This document shows, piece after piece, positions 9,289-16,826 of a stretch of 32,507 bases of DNA (position 1 is the stretch's first letter; each line of letters starts with the position of its first letter). This stretch comes from Terriglobia bacterium (GTDB taxonomy: Bacteria; Acidobacteriota; Terriglobia; Terriglobales; Acidobacteriaceae): NCBI GenBank assembly GCA_020073525.1, contig JAIQFA010000062.1, positions 1 through 32,507 of the forward strand, given 5' to 3'. The position numbers were made by a program, and so were the translations under genes. The notes under the pieces are model-generated. The model made no database searches. It worked only from the letters and a program-made list of their open reading frames with translations, and was not told the DNA's origin.

Positions 9289-9911
9289 GAAGCCTCTTGA
9301 ACCGCAAATGATCTTAGAAAATGCAAACGGTTCTGGTCCGCGAACCCAGCGGATTTCCAAAAAATCTTACTCCTTCCGGCGGGGTTATCAATCCGACCAA
9401 AGTAGGATCCGTGGAACTGGGATTGGATTGCATCCTGTTCCTTCGAAGACGAAGATTGCAACGACTCTACACAATATGGATCGGGTCCTCAGACCTATCG
9501 AGTTCTTGGCAGTTGACTTCTGTATTGCCCGTGATCCAGACATAGTCATCCACGGTGAGCTCTTGGTGAACGCCTTTTCCCCGAAGCAGGAAAGCAAGAG
9601 ATTCCTGTCAGTCCCGTCATTCAGCGGCGCATTACACCAAGAAACTGTTAACGTCCGACTCTGCGACTGGCTGTGGAGGGGAACCCGGTTCTTCCTTGCT
9701 CGCCGGGACCGAAACCACACCTTCGGCGCCTTGTCATGTGAGGCGGAGGGGATGCGGTCTCTACGCTGTGCTCACCCCACCGCAGACACCGCGGTCGTGT
9801 ACCCAGTGCTTCAGAGTCAGCCCCAAGGGGGGCTACCGCCGGGCGATGGCGGAGATGCGAAGATTAAGCTGGCGTGACACTGCCAAAGTGAAGTCTAGAA
9901 ACTGCGGAACA
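9289..9911. other. Long intergenic stretch, no convincing gene
   Basis: The part next to 9288 carries the GH2 ribosome-binding site and the candidate operator at 9390-9410. The rest shows no recognisable gene on either strand. A short minus-strand frame at 9470-9607 (46 codons to a TAG, containing TVDDYVWITGNTEVNCQELD) has a coding-like composition but no start and no family I know, so it may be a remnant. A plus-strand frame across the same DNA is also open and equally unrecognised. Confidence 0.5.
9390..9410. promoter_or_regulatory. Inverted repeat upstream of GH2 gene, candidate operator
   Basis: The sequence AATCCGACCAAAGTAGGATCC matches the site upstream of the TonB receptor with two substitutions in the 14-bp core and one base fewer in the flank. 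The core CCGACCAAAGTAGG is centred about 111 bp upstream of the GH2 start codon, against 114 bp for the receptor. The inverted repeat is less perfect here than at 5956-5969. Confidence 0.38.
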
Positions 9912-10370
9912 CTATGGCACGTTGACTGTGATGGTCCCCACGGTGAAGATCAAGCTGCCCGACGTGGCCTGAACTGCAACCTTGATAGTGGCTGGCGGCG
10001 GTGGAGGAGGAGGGGGCTGTCCCTTACTGCCTCCGCTGCCGCAAGAAACAAGGCTTAATGCCGTCGCCAGGACAAGCACGGACCATACTGCCAGTCGAAT
10101 ATTCCGCCGGCGCCACCGACCCCTTTTAGCGGCCTGCAATCCAATCAGCATGCCAGCAAGGAGAGTCACGCAAAGATATAAGGGATTGGCGGAGGCCTGC
10201 GGACTCCTCTTGGGCGCCTCTCGATTCGCTCCCAACGGTTTGCTCTGCACCTGCAGTGTAAGAGTTGTGGTTGTGGATCCATTGGCCGCGAGCGTGCCTG
10301 AAGCGGGATCGAATTGGCCGGCCACCGATCCCACATCGTTGGTGCAGGAATAGTTAAGCAGGCCTGCGAA
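9912..10370 (-). pseudogene. C-terminal fragment of an Ig-like surface protein, N-terminus missing
   Basis: The minus-strand frame is open from 10409 to the TAG at 9912-9914. From about 10370 it reads as an Ig-like repeat of the type common in acidobacterial surface proteins (FAGLLNYSC, then FDPASGTLAANGSTTTTL). It continues into a short spacer, a hydrophobic segment after a basic stretch (IRLAVWSVLVLATALSLVSCG), a glycine/proline spacer (a run of eight prolines) and a final beta-strand pair (QATSGSLIFTVGTITVNVP). This is a plausible natural C-terminus. The N-terminal part, which should hold many more Ig-like repeats, is absent: upstream of ~10370 the frame runs antisense to a HAF-repeat fragment and stops. 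Only internal GTG codons could serve as starts. I read it as a truncated gene. Confidence 0.6.
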
Positions 10371-10375
10371 CCGGC

Positions 10376-10699
10376 GTGTACGAAGCGCCGGACGCCTCTT
10401 TTCACGGCTTCACCTACCAAAATGGGACCTATGCCGCCATGGACTATCCCGGCGCGACGGACACAAATCTCAACGGCATCAACGACCGCGGCGACATGAT
10501 TGGATCGTACTCAACGGATGCAGAGGCACACTACCATGGATTCGTATTCAAAGACGGCGCCTTCACCTCGTTTGATGTGCCCTTCGTTACCAGTCTGACC
10601 AATACGTTTCCTCAGGGCATTAACAACCATGGAGAGATCGTCGGCGATTACTATGACTCCTCCGGGTATCATTTGGGATTTTCAGCAGAGTATCAATGA
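10376..10699 (+). pseudogene. HAF-repeat extracellular protein fragment, N-terminus missing
   Basis: The 107-residue frame begins at GTG 10376, six codons after an in-frame stop at 10355-10357. It contains about two HAF-type repeats: HGFTYQNGTYAAMDYPGA followed by LNGINDRGDMIGSY, then HGFVFKDGAFTSFDVP followed by QGINNHGEIVGDY. HAF proteins are usually secreted, several hundred residues long, and have a signal peptide and more repeats. Here there is no signal peptide, and the frame starts in mid-repeat exactly where the neighbouring Ig-like fragment breaks off. The 3' end (LGFSAEYQ) is also abrupt. It is most likely a remnant; a short functional protein is less likely. Confidence 0.55.
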
Positions 10700-10950
10700 T
10701 CTCGTCGACGATGTGCACGCATGTTGGCCAGAATCATGGACTCGCTGTTCTCGTCCCGCAACCCGTTTGTCGACCGCGTCACGTTTGTCCCCAGGTTGGT
10801 GACCACCCGTCAGGCACGGTACCTATCTGGAGTCGGTGACGCCACCCTGCAAAAGCCAGTTTAGGCTGGGCTCGAAATCTGAGATGCGGGCTGTTTAATC
10901 GCTCCGCCCATTCGTCGGGGGATACAGTTGAGGTGATCGCGCAGGTATTC

Positions 10951-13900
10951 TCACTGGCCGTGAACTTGGTTCGTTGACGCAGCAGCCGCACTTCTCAGTG
11001 TGACTTTTTTCGTGTTGTCGTCGGGAATGCGATCGATCAGCAGCAGGAAGGGATCAACCCCGGCGTCGTCCGGCAGGTCCGCAGTCGTGAAAGTATAGGA
11101 GGACTTGCTGTTCGCAATATGCACTCTATCGCGGTACAGTGTCTTACCGTACTTACGGCCTTTCTCCGGCTTGGCAAAGGCTCCAATGTCGATCCAATCA
11201 TCCATCGACACCTCGGTCTCATTGCCCTTGGCGTCAGCTTTGTATTTGTGCGTTTCAACATTAATGGTGACGTCGTACTTACCATCAGGACGTTTCGTTG
11301 CCGTGGCATCCAAGGTGCGATTTGAGAACAAGGTGATGTCTTCGAACAAATCCTTGATCAAATATTGCAGATGTAGCGGCGTCTCTTCGCGCAGCGCGTC
11401 GACCAGCGCGTAAGACGTCGGATAGGGCGGCGCATTGTAAGCATAGCGCTGGATCACCTTGCGCAACGCACGGTTCACCGCCTCTTCTCCGATCATTTCC
11501 TTCAGGTAGTACAGAACGACGCTGGCCTTCCGGTAGTGGACATAGCCCTGCTGCGACTCCACCCTCAGCAGCGGTTCTTCCTTGTGCCGCTCCCGGCCTC
11601 GCGAGCGGAGATAATTGTCCATTTCATACTTCAGGAATTTCCGCATCGTGTCGCGGCCATACTCTCTTTCCATCACCATCAGCGCCGAGTACTGGGCCAG
11701 CGATTCGGACAGGAATGTAGCACCCTGCATGTCGGCGCCCACTACTTGATGGGCCCACCACTGATGCCCCATCTCATGCGCCACAACGTAGTAGACCATG
11801 TCGATGTCATCGGGATGGTTCAGGTTGGCGATGAAACCGATGGACTCAGAATACGGCATCGTTCCGGCGAAGGCCTGCGCGAATCGCGCGACCCGGGGGA
11901 ATTCTATGATCCGGGCTTCCTTGTGGTAGTAGGGGCCAAAGTTCTGGGTGTAATACTCAAGAGACTTCTTCAACGACTTCATCATCCTGGGAACGTTCCA
12001 GGGATGATCCTTGTCGTAATACACCTCAAGCTTGATCCCGTTCCACTCCTCACGTTGAACCTCATAACGGGCCGACATGAACGAGAAGAAACGAGCTGCG
12101 GGATGGTCGAGCTTGTAATCAAAATATCGGCGTCCATTTTCCTGCCACTCCCGCACCAACGATCCGGGCGCGATCGCAATCTGGTCGGGTGTCGTGCTGA
12201 TGACGGTCTCCAGGTCCGCCCAGTCTGCGTGATCCCGGAGATAGCTGTCGCGGCAGTCGTCGGTGCAATTGTGTTCCAGCGGACGCATCAACTGCTGTTC
12301 GCCCAGACCATATTTACGGCGGTCGTTCGGATCGTCCAGTTCCCGCGAAGTGTCATACCCGATCATGGGCGCGATTGAATTGTTGAAGAACGTGCCGTTT
12401 TGTGTGAGTTCCACAGTACTGACTGAGTTCTCGAATCCGCGATTCTTGCTCTTGACTGTAAAGACTGCAGTTCGTGATTCGCCCGGCTGCAGCGGTTGCG
12501 TGAAGTGATAGATCCGATAAAAGAGCCGCGTGTCGTTCTTGGCCAGCGTCGCCCCGGGAATCTGGATGTCCACATCGTAATGCCGGTCAACCGAATAATG
12601 GATTTCAGTCAGCGGTTGCGGATATGGGTTGTAGAGCTCTTCCTCTACACGCATCGTCACGTTGCGGGTTTCGGAAAAAATGTCGACCCAATACTTGTCG
12701 CTCCGGATACGCGGCTGCAGCAGTGTGTCGAATTTCTTGTAAGTCTTCTCGTAATCCGCCTGCAGCGCAAGCTGATCCTTGGGCCCAATCGCCTGGTTCA
12801 GAATTTTTGTGTTGTAGAAAATCCAAGCGCCAGTCGCAGCGAACGATACCAGACAGACCAACGCAAGCGCCGGCCATGGACCGGAAAAACGCAGACGCGC
12901 AATCTGCCAGCGGTCGACCCACCGATCTTGTTTGCCGCGAGGCCAGAAGAGGATGGTCGCAACGGCAAGAAGTCCGCAGAACAGAATCCAGTACAGCGCA
13001 AACCAGCGCCATGCTGTGATGTACGGTGCATCGCCGAACATGTCGGAGTAAGTAACGTCGGGAGTAGATCCGAATTGGACCAAGTTCGAAGATATGTTGA
13101 GTGGCTTCCAGATAAAGAAATTGACGATCAGAAAAGAAACATAGATGAAATAGCCAACATATTTATTGGGGGACAAAGCATGAATGAAGAACGCGAGCAC
13201 GCCGAGAAACAAGAAGAAAGTGAGATCGCGCACAAAAAGCTGGTTCAGATAAAGCCCCAGCTGATAGCGATGGTAGCCAAAGGTTGTCTGGACAATCACC
13301 GCACTGGCCAAAGCCAGGAACTGCACCAGCATCACCATGGCTGCCAGCGCCGTAAAACGGGCAGCATACGAGATCCATTCCGGTGTGGGGAGTGAATCCG
13401 CTATTTCATCCATGTGTGCGTCGCGATCCTTCGAGATCAGCACACCCGCGTAATATGTGATGAGACCGATCAGGAACATATACAGCGAACCCGCGATCAT
13501 CTCCAGCAGCCAGTAAGTGACAGGCAGCGTGCTGTTCCCGTACCCCTCTCGCGCACTGATAGCCATGCTGGGCACGCAATTGAGCAGGCCCGCCAAAAGG
13601 ACCACGATAAACACAGTGCCTTTGAAAATCCCAGTGAGGTGAATCTTGACGGAAGAGCGGTATATTTCCCAGGAACTGGCTCGGGACGTGACCGCGGGAA
13701 GAAGAACCTGAGCTGGCATTGTTTGCGGAGCGTCTTGCCCCTTGCGAGCTTTTTGCCGTCTCTCGGCGAAACTGAACCGGTAGTAGGTAAAGATCAAGAA
13801 GAGCGCTCCAACGCCAATCCATAACAACCGGTTCCACAATATGAGCCCGCTCAAGCCCAGGGAGTTTGAGTTCTTCTCGGCGACGGTCCAGTACTTGGTT

Positions 13901-14556
13901 GCGAGGTCAAAGGTGCGAACGGCAAACGGATCGAGCAGCGCGGCGGTGCGCTCGCGTTCCATGTCACTCATCAGGGCAGCGGACACGCCGTAGCCTGTGA
14001 GCAGCAACAATGCTCCCACAAACGAGACAATCTCATTGCGCGCCAGCACCGCGATCGTGAAAAGAATCGCGGCCATGAAAAAGGCATTGGGCGCCGCGAA
14101 GACGAGAATCCCTTTGAGGTGCGCGCTCCAGATCACGCGTTCCCAGCGCTCGGGTTCTACCCATGGCATGTATTTCGCCAGCAAAATTCCGATGGAAACT
14201 CCGAGCATCGGAACCATCGAAACGAGTGTTGCTCCGAAGAATCGTCCGAAAAGAAAGTCGCGGCGGCGTAGCGGGGTCGTGAAAATGATCTGATACGTGT
14301 TGTGGCTGAAGTCGCGGGCGGCGGCCGAATTTACGAATGCCGTCACCATCAGCAGCGTAAGCAACCCGATAATCGAATAATAGTTCTCGATCACATATGG
14401 CGCGTTGCGATAGGTGTTGCTGAGCGCGCCACCAACCTGGATGTGGTCCGAACTGGCCGCACCAAAGATCAGGGCAGCAACGATGAGGGTGAAAATCCAG
14501 AGCATCCACGAGCGCAGCCAGTAGCGGATTTCGAACGAGGCAATATGGAAGATCAT
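10951..14556 (-). CDS. ABC transporter permease fused to M1-family aminopeptidase
   Basis: The product has 1201 residues. Residues 1-260 form an ABC-2 type permease half with about six membrane helices, and a second membrane block follows at ~305-580. From ~590 a soluble part resembles M1 (gluzincin) peptidases. The zinc site is HEMGH at 927-931, followed by the third ligand E951 in LSESLAQYS, which is one residue further than the HEXXH-X18-E spacing of classical M1 enzymes. YVHYRKASVVLYYLKEMIG resembles the region with the catalytic tyrosine. Such permease-peptidase fusions occur in Bacteroidota and Acidobacteriota, but their substrate is not established to my knowledge. The gene begins 9 bp after the stop of the ABC ATPase gene, so the two are co-transcribed and probably form one transporter. 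Topology suggests the peptidase faces the periplasm (inference). Confidence 0.92.
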   Translation of the reverse strand: MIFHIASFEIRYWLRSWMLWIFTLIVAALIFGAASSDHIQVGGALSNTYRNAPYVIENYYSIIGLLTLLMVTAFVNSAAARDFSHNTYQIIFTTPLRRRDFLFGRFFGATLVSMVPMLGVSIGILLAKYMPWVEPERWERVIWSAHLKGILVFAAPNAFFMAAILFTIAVLARNEIVSFVGALLLLTGYGVSAALMSDMERERTAALLDPFAVRTFDLATKYWTVAEKNSNSLGLSGLILWNRLLWIGVGALFLIFTYYRFSFAERRQKARKGQDAPQTMPAQVLLPAVTSRASSWEIYRSSVKIHLTGIFKGTVFIVVLLAGLLNCVPSMAISAREGYGNSTLPVTYWLLEMIAGSLYMFLIGLITYYAGVLISKDRDAHMDEIADSLPTPEWISYAARFTALAAMVMLVQFLALASAVIVQTTFGYHRYQLGLYLNQLFVRDLTFFLFLGVLAFFIHALSPNKYVGYFIYVSFLIVNFFIWKPLNISSNLVQFGSTPDVTYSDMFGDAPYITAWRWFALYWILFCGLLAVATILFWPRGKQDRWVDRWQIARLRFSGPWPALALVCLVSFAATGAWIFYNTKILNQAIGPKDQLALQADYEKTYKKFDTLLQPRIRSDKYWVDIFSETRNVTMRVEEELYNPYPQPLTEIHYSVDRHYDVDIQIPGATLAKNDTRLFYRIYHFTQPLQPGESRTAVFTVKSKNRGFENSVSTVELTQNGTFFNNSIAPMIGYDTSRELDDPNDRRKYGLGEQQLMRPLEHNCTDDCRDSYLRDHADWADLETVISTTPDQIAIAPGSLVREWQENGRRYFDYKLDHPAARFFSFMSARYEVQREEWNGIKLEVYYDKDHPWNVPRMMKSLKKSLEYYTQNFGPYYHKEARIIEFPRVARFAQAFAGTMPYSESIGFIANLNHPDDIDMVYYVVAHEMGHQWWAHQVVGADMQGATFLSESLAQYSALMVMEREYGRDTMRKFLKYEMDNYLRSRGRERHKEEPLLRVESQQGYVHYRKASVVLYYLKEMIGEEAVNRALRKVIQRYAYNAPPYPTSYALVDALREETPLHLQYLIKDLFEDITLFSNRTLDATATKRPDGKYDVTINVETHKYKADAKGNETEVSMDDWIDIGAFAKPEKGRKYGKTLYRDRVHIANSKSSYTFTTADLPDDAGVDPFLLLIDRIPDDNTKKVTLRSAAAASTNQVHGQ

Positions 14557-14565
14557 CGTGGCTTC

Positions 14566-15438
14566 TCAGTTCCACCCGCGGATACAAGTGAAGAAGACAT
14601 CCTCAAGGTCTGGGACAGCAGGCACGAACCCATCTTCCGGCGCCTGTGCGCTCAGCACGTGAAGATGAGGACGACCACCAACCAGGCGATTTGAAATCAC
14701 GCGATAACGCTGCTCATAACTGGCCAGGTCGGCTTTAGCGATGGAGCGTTGCCAGACCCTATCTTTCAATTGCGCGACCGCATCGTCGGGCTTCCCCTCA
14801 TACAGCACCCGCCCCTCGTGAATGATGGCCATCTTGGTGCAGAGGTCGGTTACATCTTCCACAATGTGCGTCGAAAGGATGACGATGACCTGCTCTCCGA
14901 CCTCGGCCAGCAGGTTGTAGAAGCGGTTGCGCTCTCCGGGATCGAGGCCAGCCGTCGGCTCGTCCACGATCAGCAACTGAGGATTGCCGATCAACGCCTG
15001 GGCAATTCCAAAACGCTGCCGCATGCCGCCGGAAAAACTGGTGAGCGCTTTCTTACGGAAGTCATAAAGATTGCAGCGCTTCAACATCGACTCGACCAGT
15101 TCCTTGCGCTCCCCGTAGCCGCCAATACCCTTCAGCAAAGCCAAGTGATCGAGCATGTCCTGCGCCGAAATCCGCGGATAGACACCGAATTCCTGCGGCA
15201 GGTAGCCCAAGTGCTTGCGCAACTCATCCTTCTGCTTAAGAACATCGATCTCCCCGAGTCGAATGCTACCCGAATCGACTTCCTGGAGGGTTACGATCGT
15301 CCGCATCAGCGTGCTCTTGCCCGCCCCATTCGGACCGAGCAGCCCGTACATTCCATGCGGGATGGTGAGGGAGACGTCATTAAGAGCTCTTACACCGTTG
15401 GCGTATGTCTTGGAAAGGTGGTCGATCTTCAGTTCCAT
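14566..15438 (-). CDS. ABC transporter ATP-binding protein
   Basis: This 290-residue ATPase has every expected motif: Walker A GPNGAGKST at 35-43, Q-loop Q82, signature SFSGGMRQR at 134-142, Walker B LLIVDE at 155-160 with the D-loop after it, and the switch histidine H191 in ILSTHIVED. It is of the ABC-2/NatA-like class with a C-terminal extension of ~80 residues. ATG 15438 has AGGA at suitable distance. The ATPase gene immediately precedes the permease/M1 peptidase gene and should power it. The transport direction is probably export, as for other ABC-2 systems, but no substrate can be read from the sequence. Confidence 0.95.
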   Translation of the reverse strand: MELKIDHLSKTYANGVRALNDVSLTIPHGMYGLLGPNGAGKSTLMRTIVTLQEVDSGSIRLGEIDVLKQKDELRKHLGYLPQEFGVYPRISAQDMLDHLALLKGIGGYGERKELVESMLKRCNLYDFRKKALTSFSGGMRQRFGIAQALIGNPQLLIVDEPTAGLDPGERNRFYNLLAEVGEQVIVILSTHIVEDVTDLCTKMAIIHEGRVLYEGKPDDAVAQLKDRVWQRSIAKADLASYEQRYRVISNRLVGGRPHLHVLSAQAPEDGFVPAVPDLEDVFFTCIRGWN

Positions 15439-15580
15439 ATGTGTCCTGATCGAATGATACGCGGCTTCGGCGCGTAAGGTTCCCGGAGGTACCGTAGTCA
15501 GAAATCTGGCAGAAGTTCAAGGATGGGCGGTGGACTGTTCAAAAACAGCCCTCTACCCCAAGAAGGGTTCTTAAGTGGGG

Positions 15581-15619
15581 GCATGCAAGGCCGTTCTTGC
15601 TCCGAACGGCCCTGCATGC
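15581..15619 (-). terminator. Strong hairpin after beta-helix gene, probable terminator
   Basis: Arms of 16 bases (15581-15596 and 15604-15619) pair at 15 of 16 positions around a 7-base loop. On the minus strand the hairpin starts 11 bases after the beta-helix stop codon. No T-run follows at once; a run of five T on the minus strand lies 36-40 bases further on (15541-15545), after a weaker stem. It separates the beta-helix gene from the ABC operon downstream. Confidence 0.5.
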
Positions 15620-15630
15620 GATCGCTTGTT

Positions 15631-16623
15631 CTAGGGGCAGTACCACCCGCCCACTACGTAAAACGTGTTTGGGGAAACAGTGTCAATCGAATTTGGCCCG
15701 ACCGATATGCCGCAGTTCGCGTCGTTGATTGTGTTGTTGAGGACTGAGTTCTTGCCCGTAGCACCAGTGTCATCGATAGCAATTGCCTGGTCAGCATAGC
15801 TGATCCGGTTGTTCTGCACCACGTGGTTGCTGGCTCCTATCAACTGGATGCCGATCGCGTATTGATCGGTAGCGATTGTGTTGTTGGTGACTGAGACGCT
15901 TTGGCTGTTGATCGCGTAGACCCCGGTTTGTGTCCCGATGATGGTGTTGCTGGAGATCGTCGTAGGGCCAGGCGAATCTTCCACTCTGACGCCCCAATAA
16001 GATGTTAGGCCGGCTTGGAGCACGATGTTGGAACTGATCGTGGTGTTCACCCCTGACTTCACCTCAATGCAGTAGAGGCACTGGTGAATGCTGTTGTTCA
16101 TAATCTTGAGATTTGTGGTGGTATCGGCGAGGATCGCGGTCGTGTCGGCGCAAAGCGGTCCGTTGCGGACCACCAGATTCTTGATCGCTCCACCGGCCTG
16201 CTGATAGGCAATGCCAATCCAGCGGCCAGCTGCTAGGCACGCACCTCCCTGATCATTACCATCCACGCCAATATTGTTGATCGTGACCGTCGCGTTCTCG
16301 ACGAGAATCTGGGCGGCGAATGGAGTGGTGCCGGTTATGCCGTTCGCCACCAACCCTCCGGCGGGAGGGACAACCACAACGCTTCTTCCAAGCGCAAGGC
16401 CGTTTAGGGTTAGGGGTTTGTTGATCATGACCTGTTCGGGATAGGTTCCGGGGCAAACCTTTACTGTGCTTGCCGCAGCCGCGGCATCCACGGCTTCCTG
16501 AATGGTTATGAACTGAGTGCCGGAAACACAGGTGCCCACGACGGCATTCGTTACTCCCCAGCTTGCCGATGGCAGTAGCGCGACCACGCCAAACATCACT
16601 ACGCGCAGAGCTAACTTAGACAT
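15631..16623 (-). CDS. Secreted right-handed parallel beta-helix protein
   Basis: The 330-residue product starts at ATG 16623, preceded by AGGAG; an upstream open extension to 16716 lacks such a site and would bury the signal peptide. Residues ~1-23 form a signal peptide (MSKLALRVVMFGVVALLPS). The start of the mature part (FITIQEAVDAAAAASTVKVC, then PGTYPEQVMINKPLTLNG) resembles pectinesterase/NosD-type beta-helix proteins. Repeated N-N-T-I / S-S-N-T-I turns follow (IMNNSIHQC, ISSNTIIGT, VTNNTIATD, VLNNTINDA). Eight cysteines are spread along the mature chain, which suggests disulfides in an exported protein. I see no catalytic set for pectate lyase or pectinesterase, so an enzymatic role is unproven; adhesion or glycan binding are alternatives. 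It is transcribed divergently from the GH2 operon at 16827. Confidence 0.8.
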   Translation of the reverse strand: MSKLALRVVMFGVVALLPSASWGVTNAVVGTCVSGTQFITIQEAVDAAAAASTVKVCPGTYPEQVMINKPLTLNGLALGRSVVVVPPAGGLVANGITGTTPFAAQILVENATVTINNIGVDGNDQGGACLAAGRWIGIAYQQAGGAIKNLVVRNGPLCADTTAILADTTTNLKIMNNSIHQCLYCIEVKSGVNTTISSNIVLQAGLTSYWGVRVEDSPGPTTISSNTIIGTQTGVYAINSQSVSVTNNTIATDQYAIGIQLIGASNHVVQNNRISYADQAIAIDDTGATGKNSVLNNTINDANCGISVGPNSIDTVSPNTFYVVGGWYCP

Positions 16624-16826
16624 TTCATATTTCTCCTGGACAAAATATTCCCGGCAGAAAAGGCACGTGGCGGAGTTCTGGCCGTCCAGACAGGTACAGG
16701 TGTTCTGGGAGAGCACGATTCGAGCGGGTCAAACATCAGATTCGGAAGTGGGAATTAAGTTACAACGGAATTGAGAGACTCTTTTGTACCGAAGCCGAAA
16801 CGGAATACGAGACAGGAGATGATTTC

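Noticed and set aside
9322..9334. LacI-type operator-like sequence TGCAAACGGTTCT upstream of the GH2 gene
   Set aside because: It fits the loose AAnCGnTT core but is a poor palindrome, occurs once, and no LacI-family gene is in the window; chance cannot be excluded.
11536..13395. Two long plus-strand frames (280 and 299 codons)
   Set aside because: Both are antisense to the permease/M1 peptidase fusion, which has intact motifs throughout.
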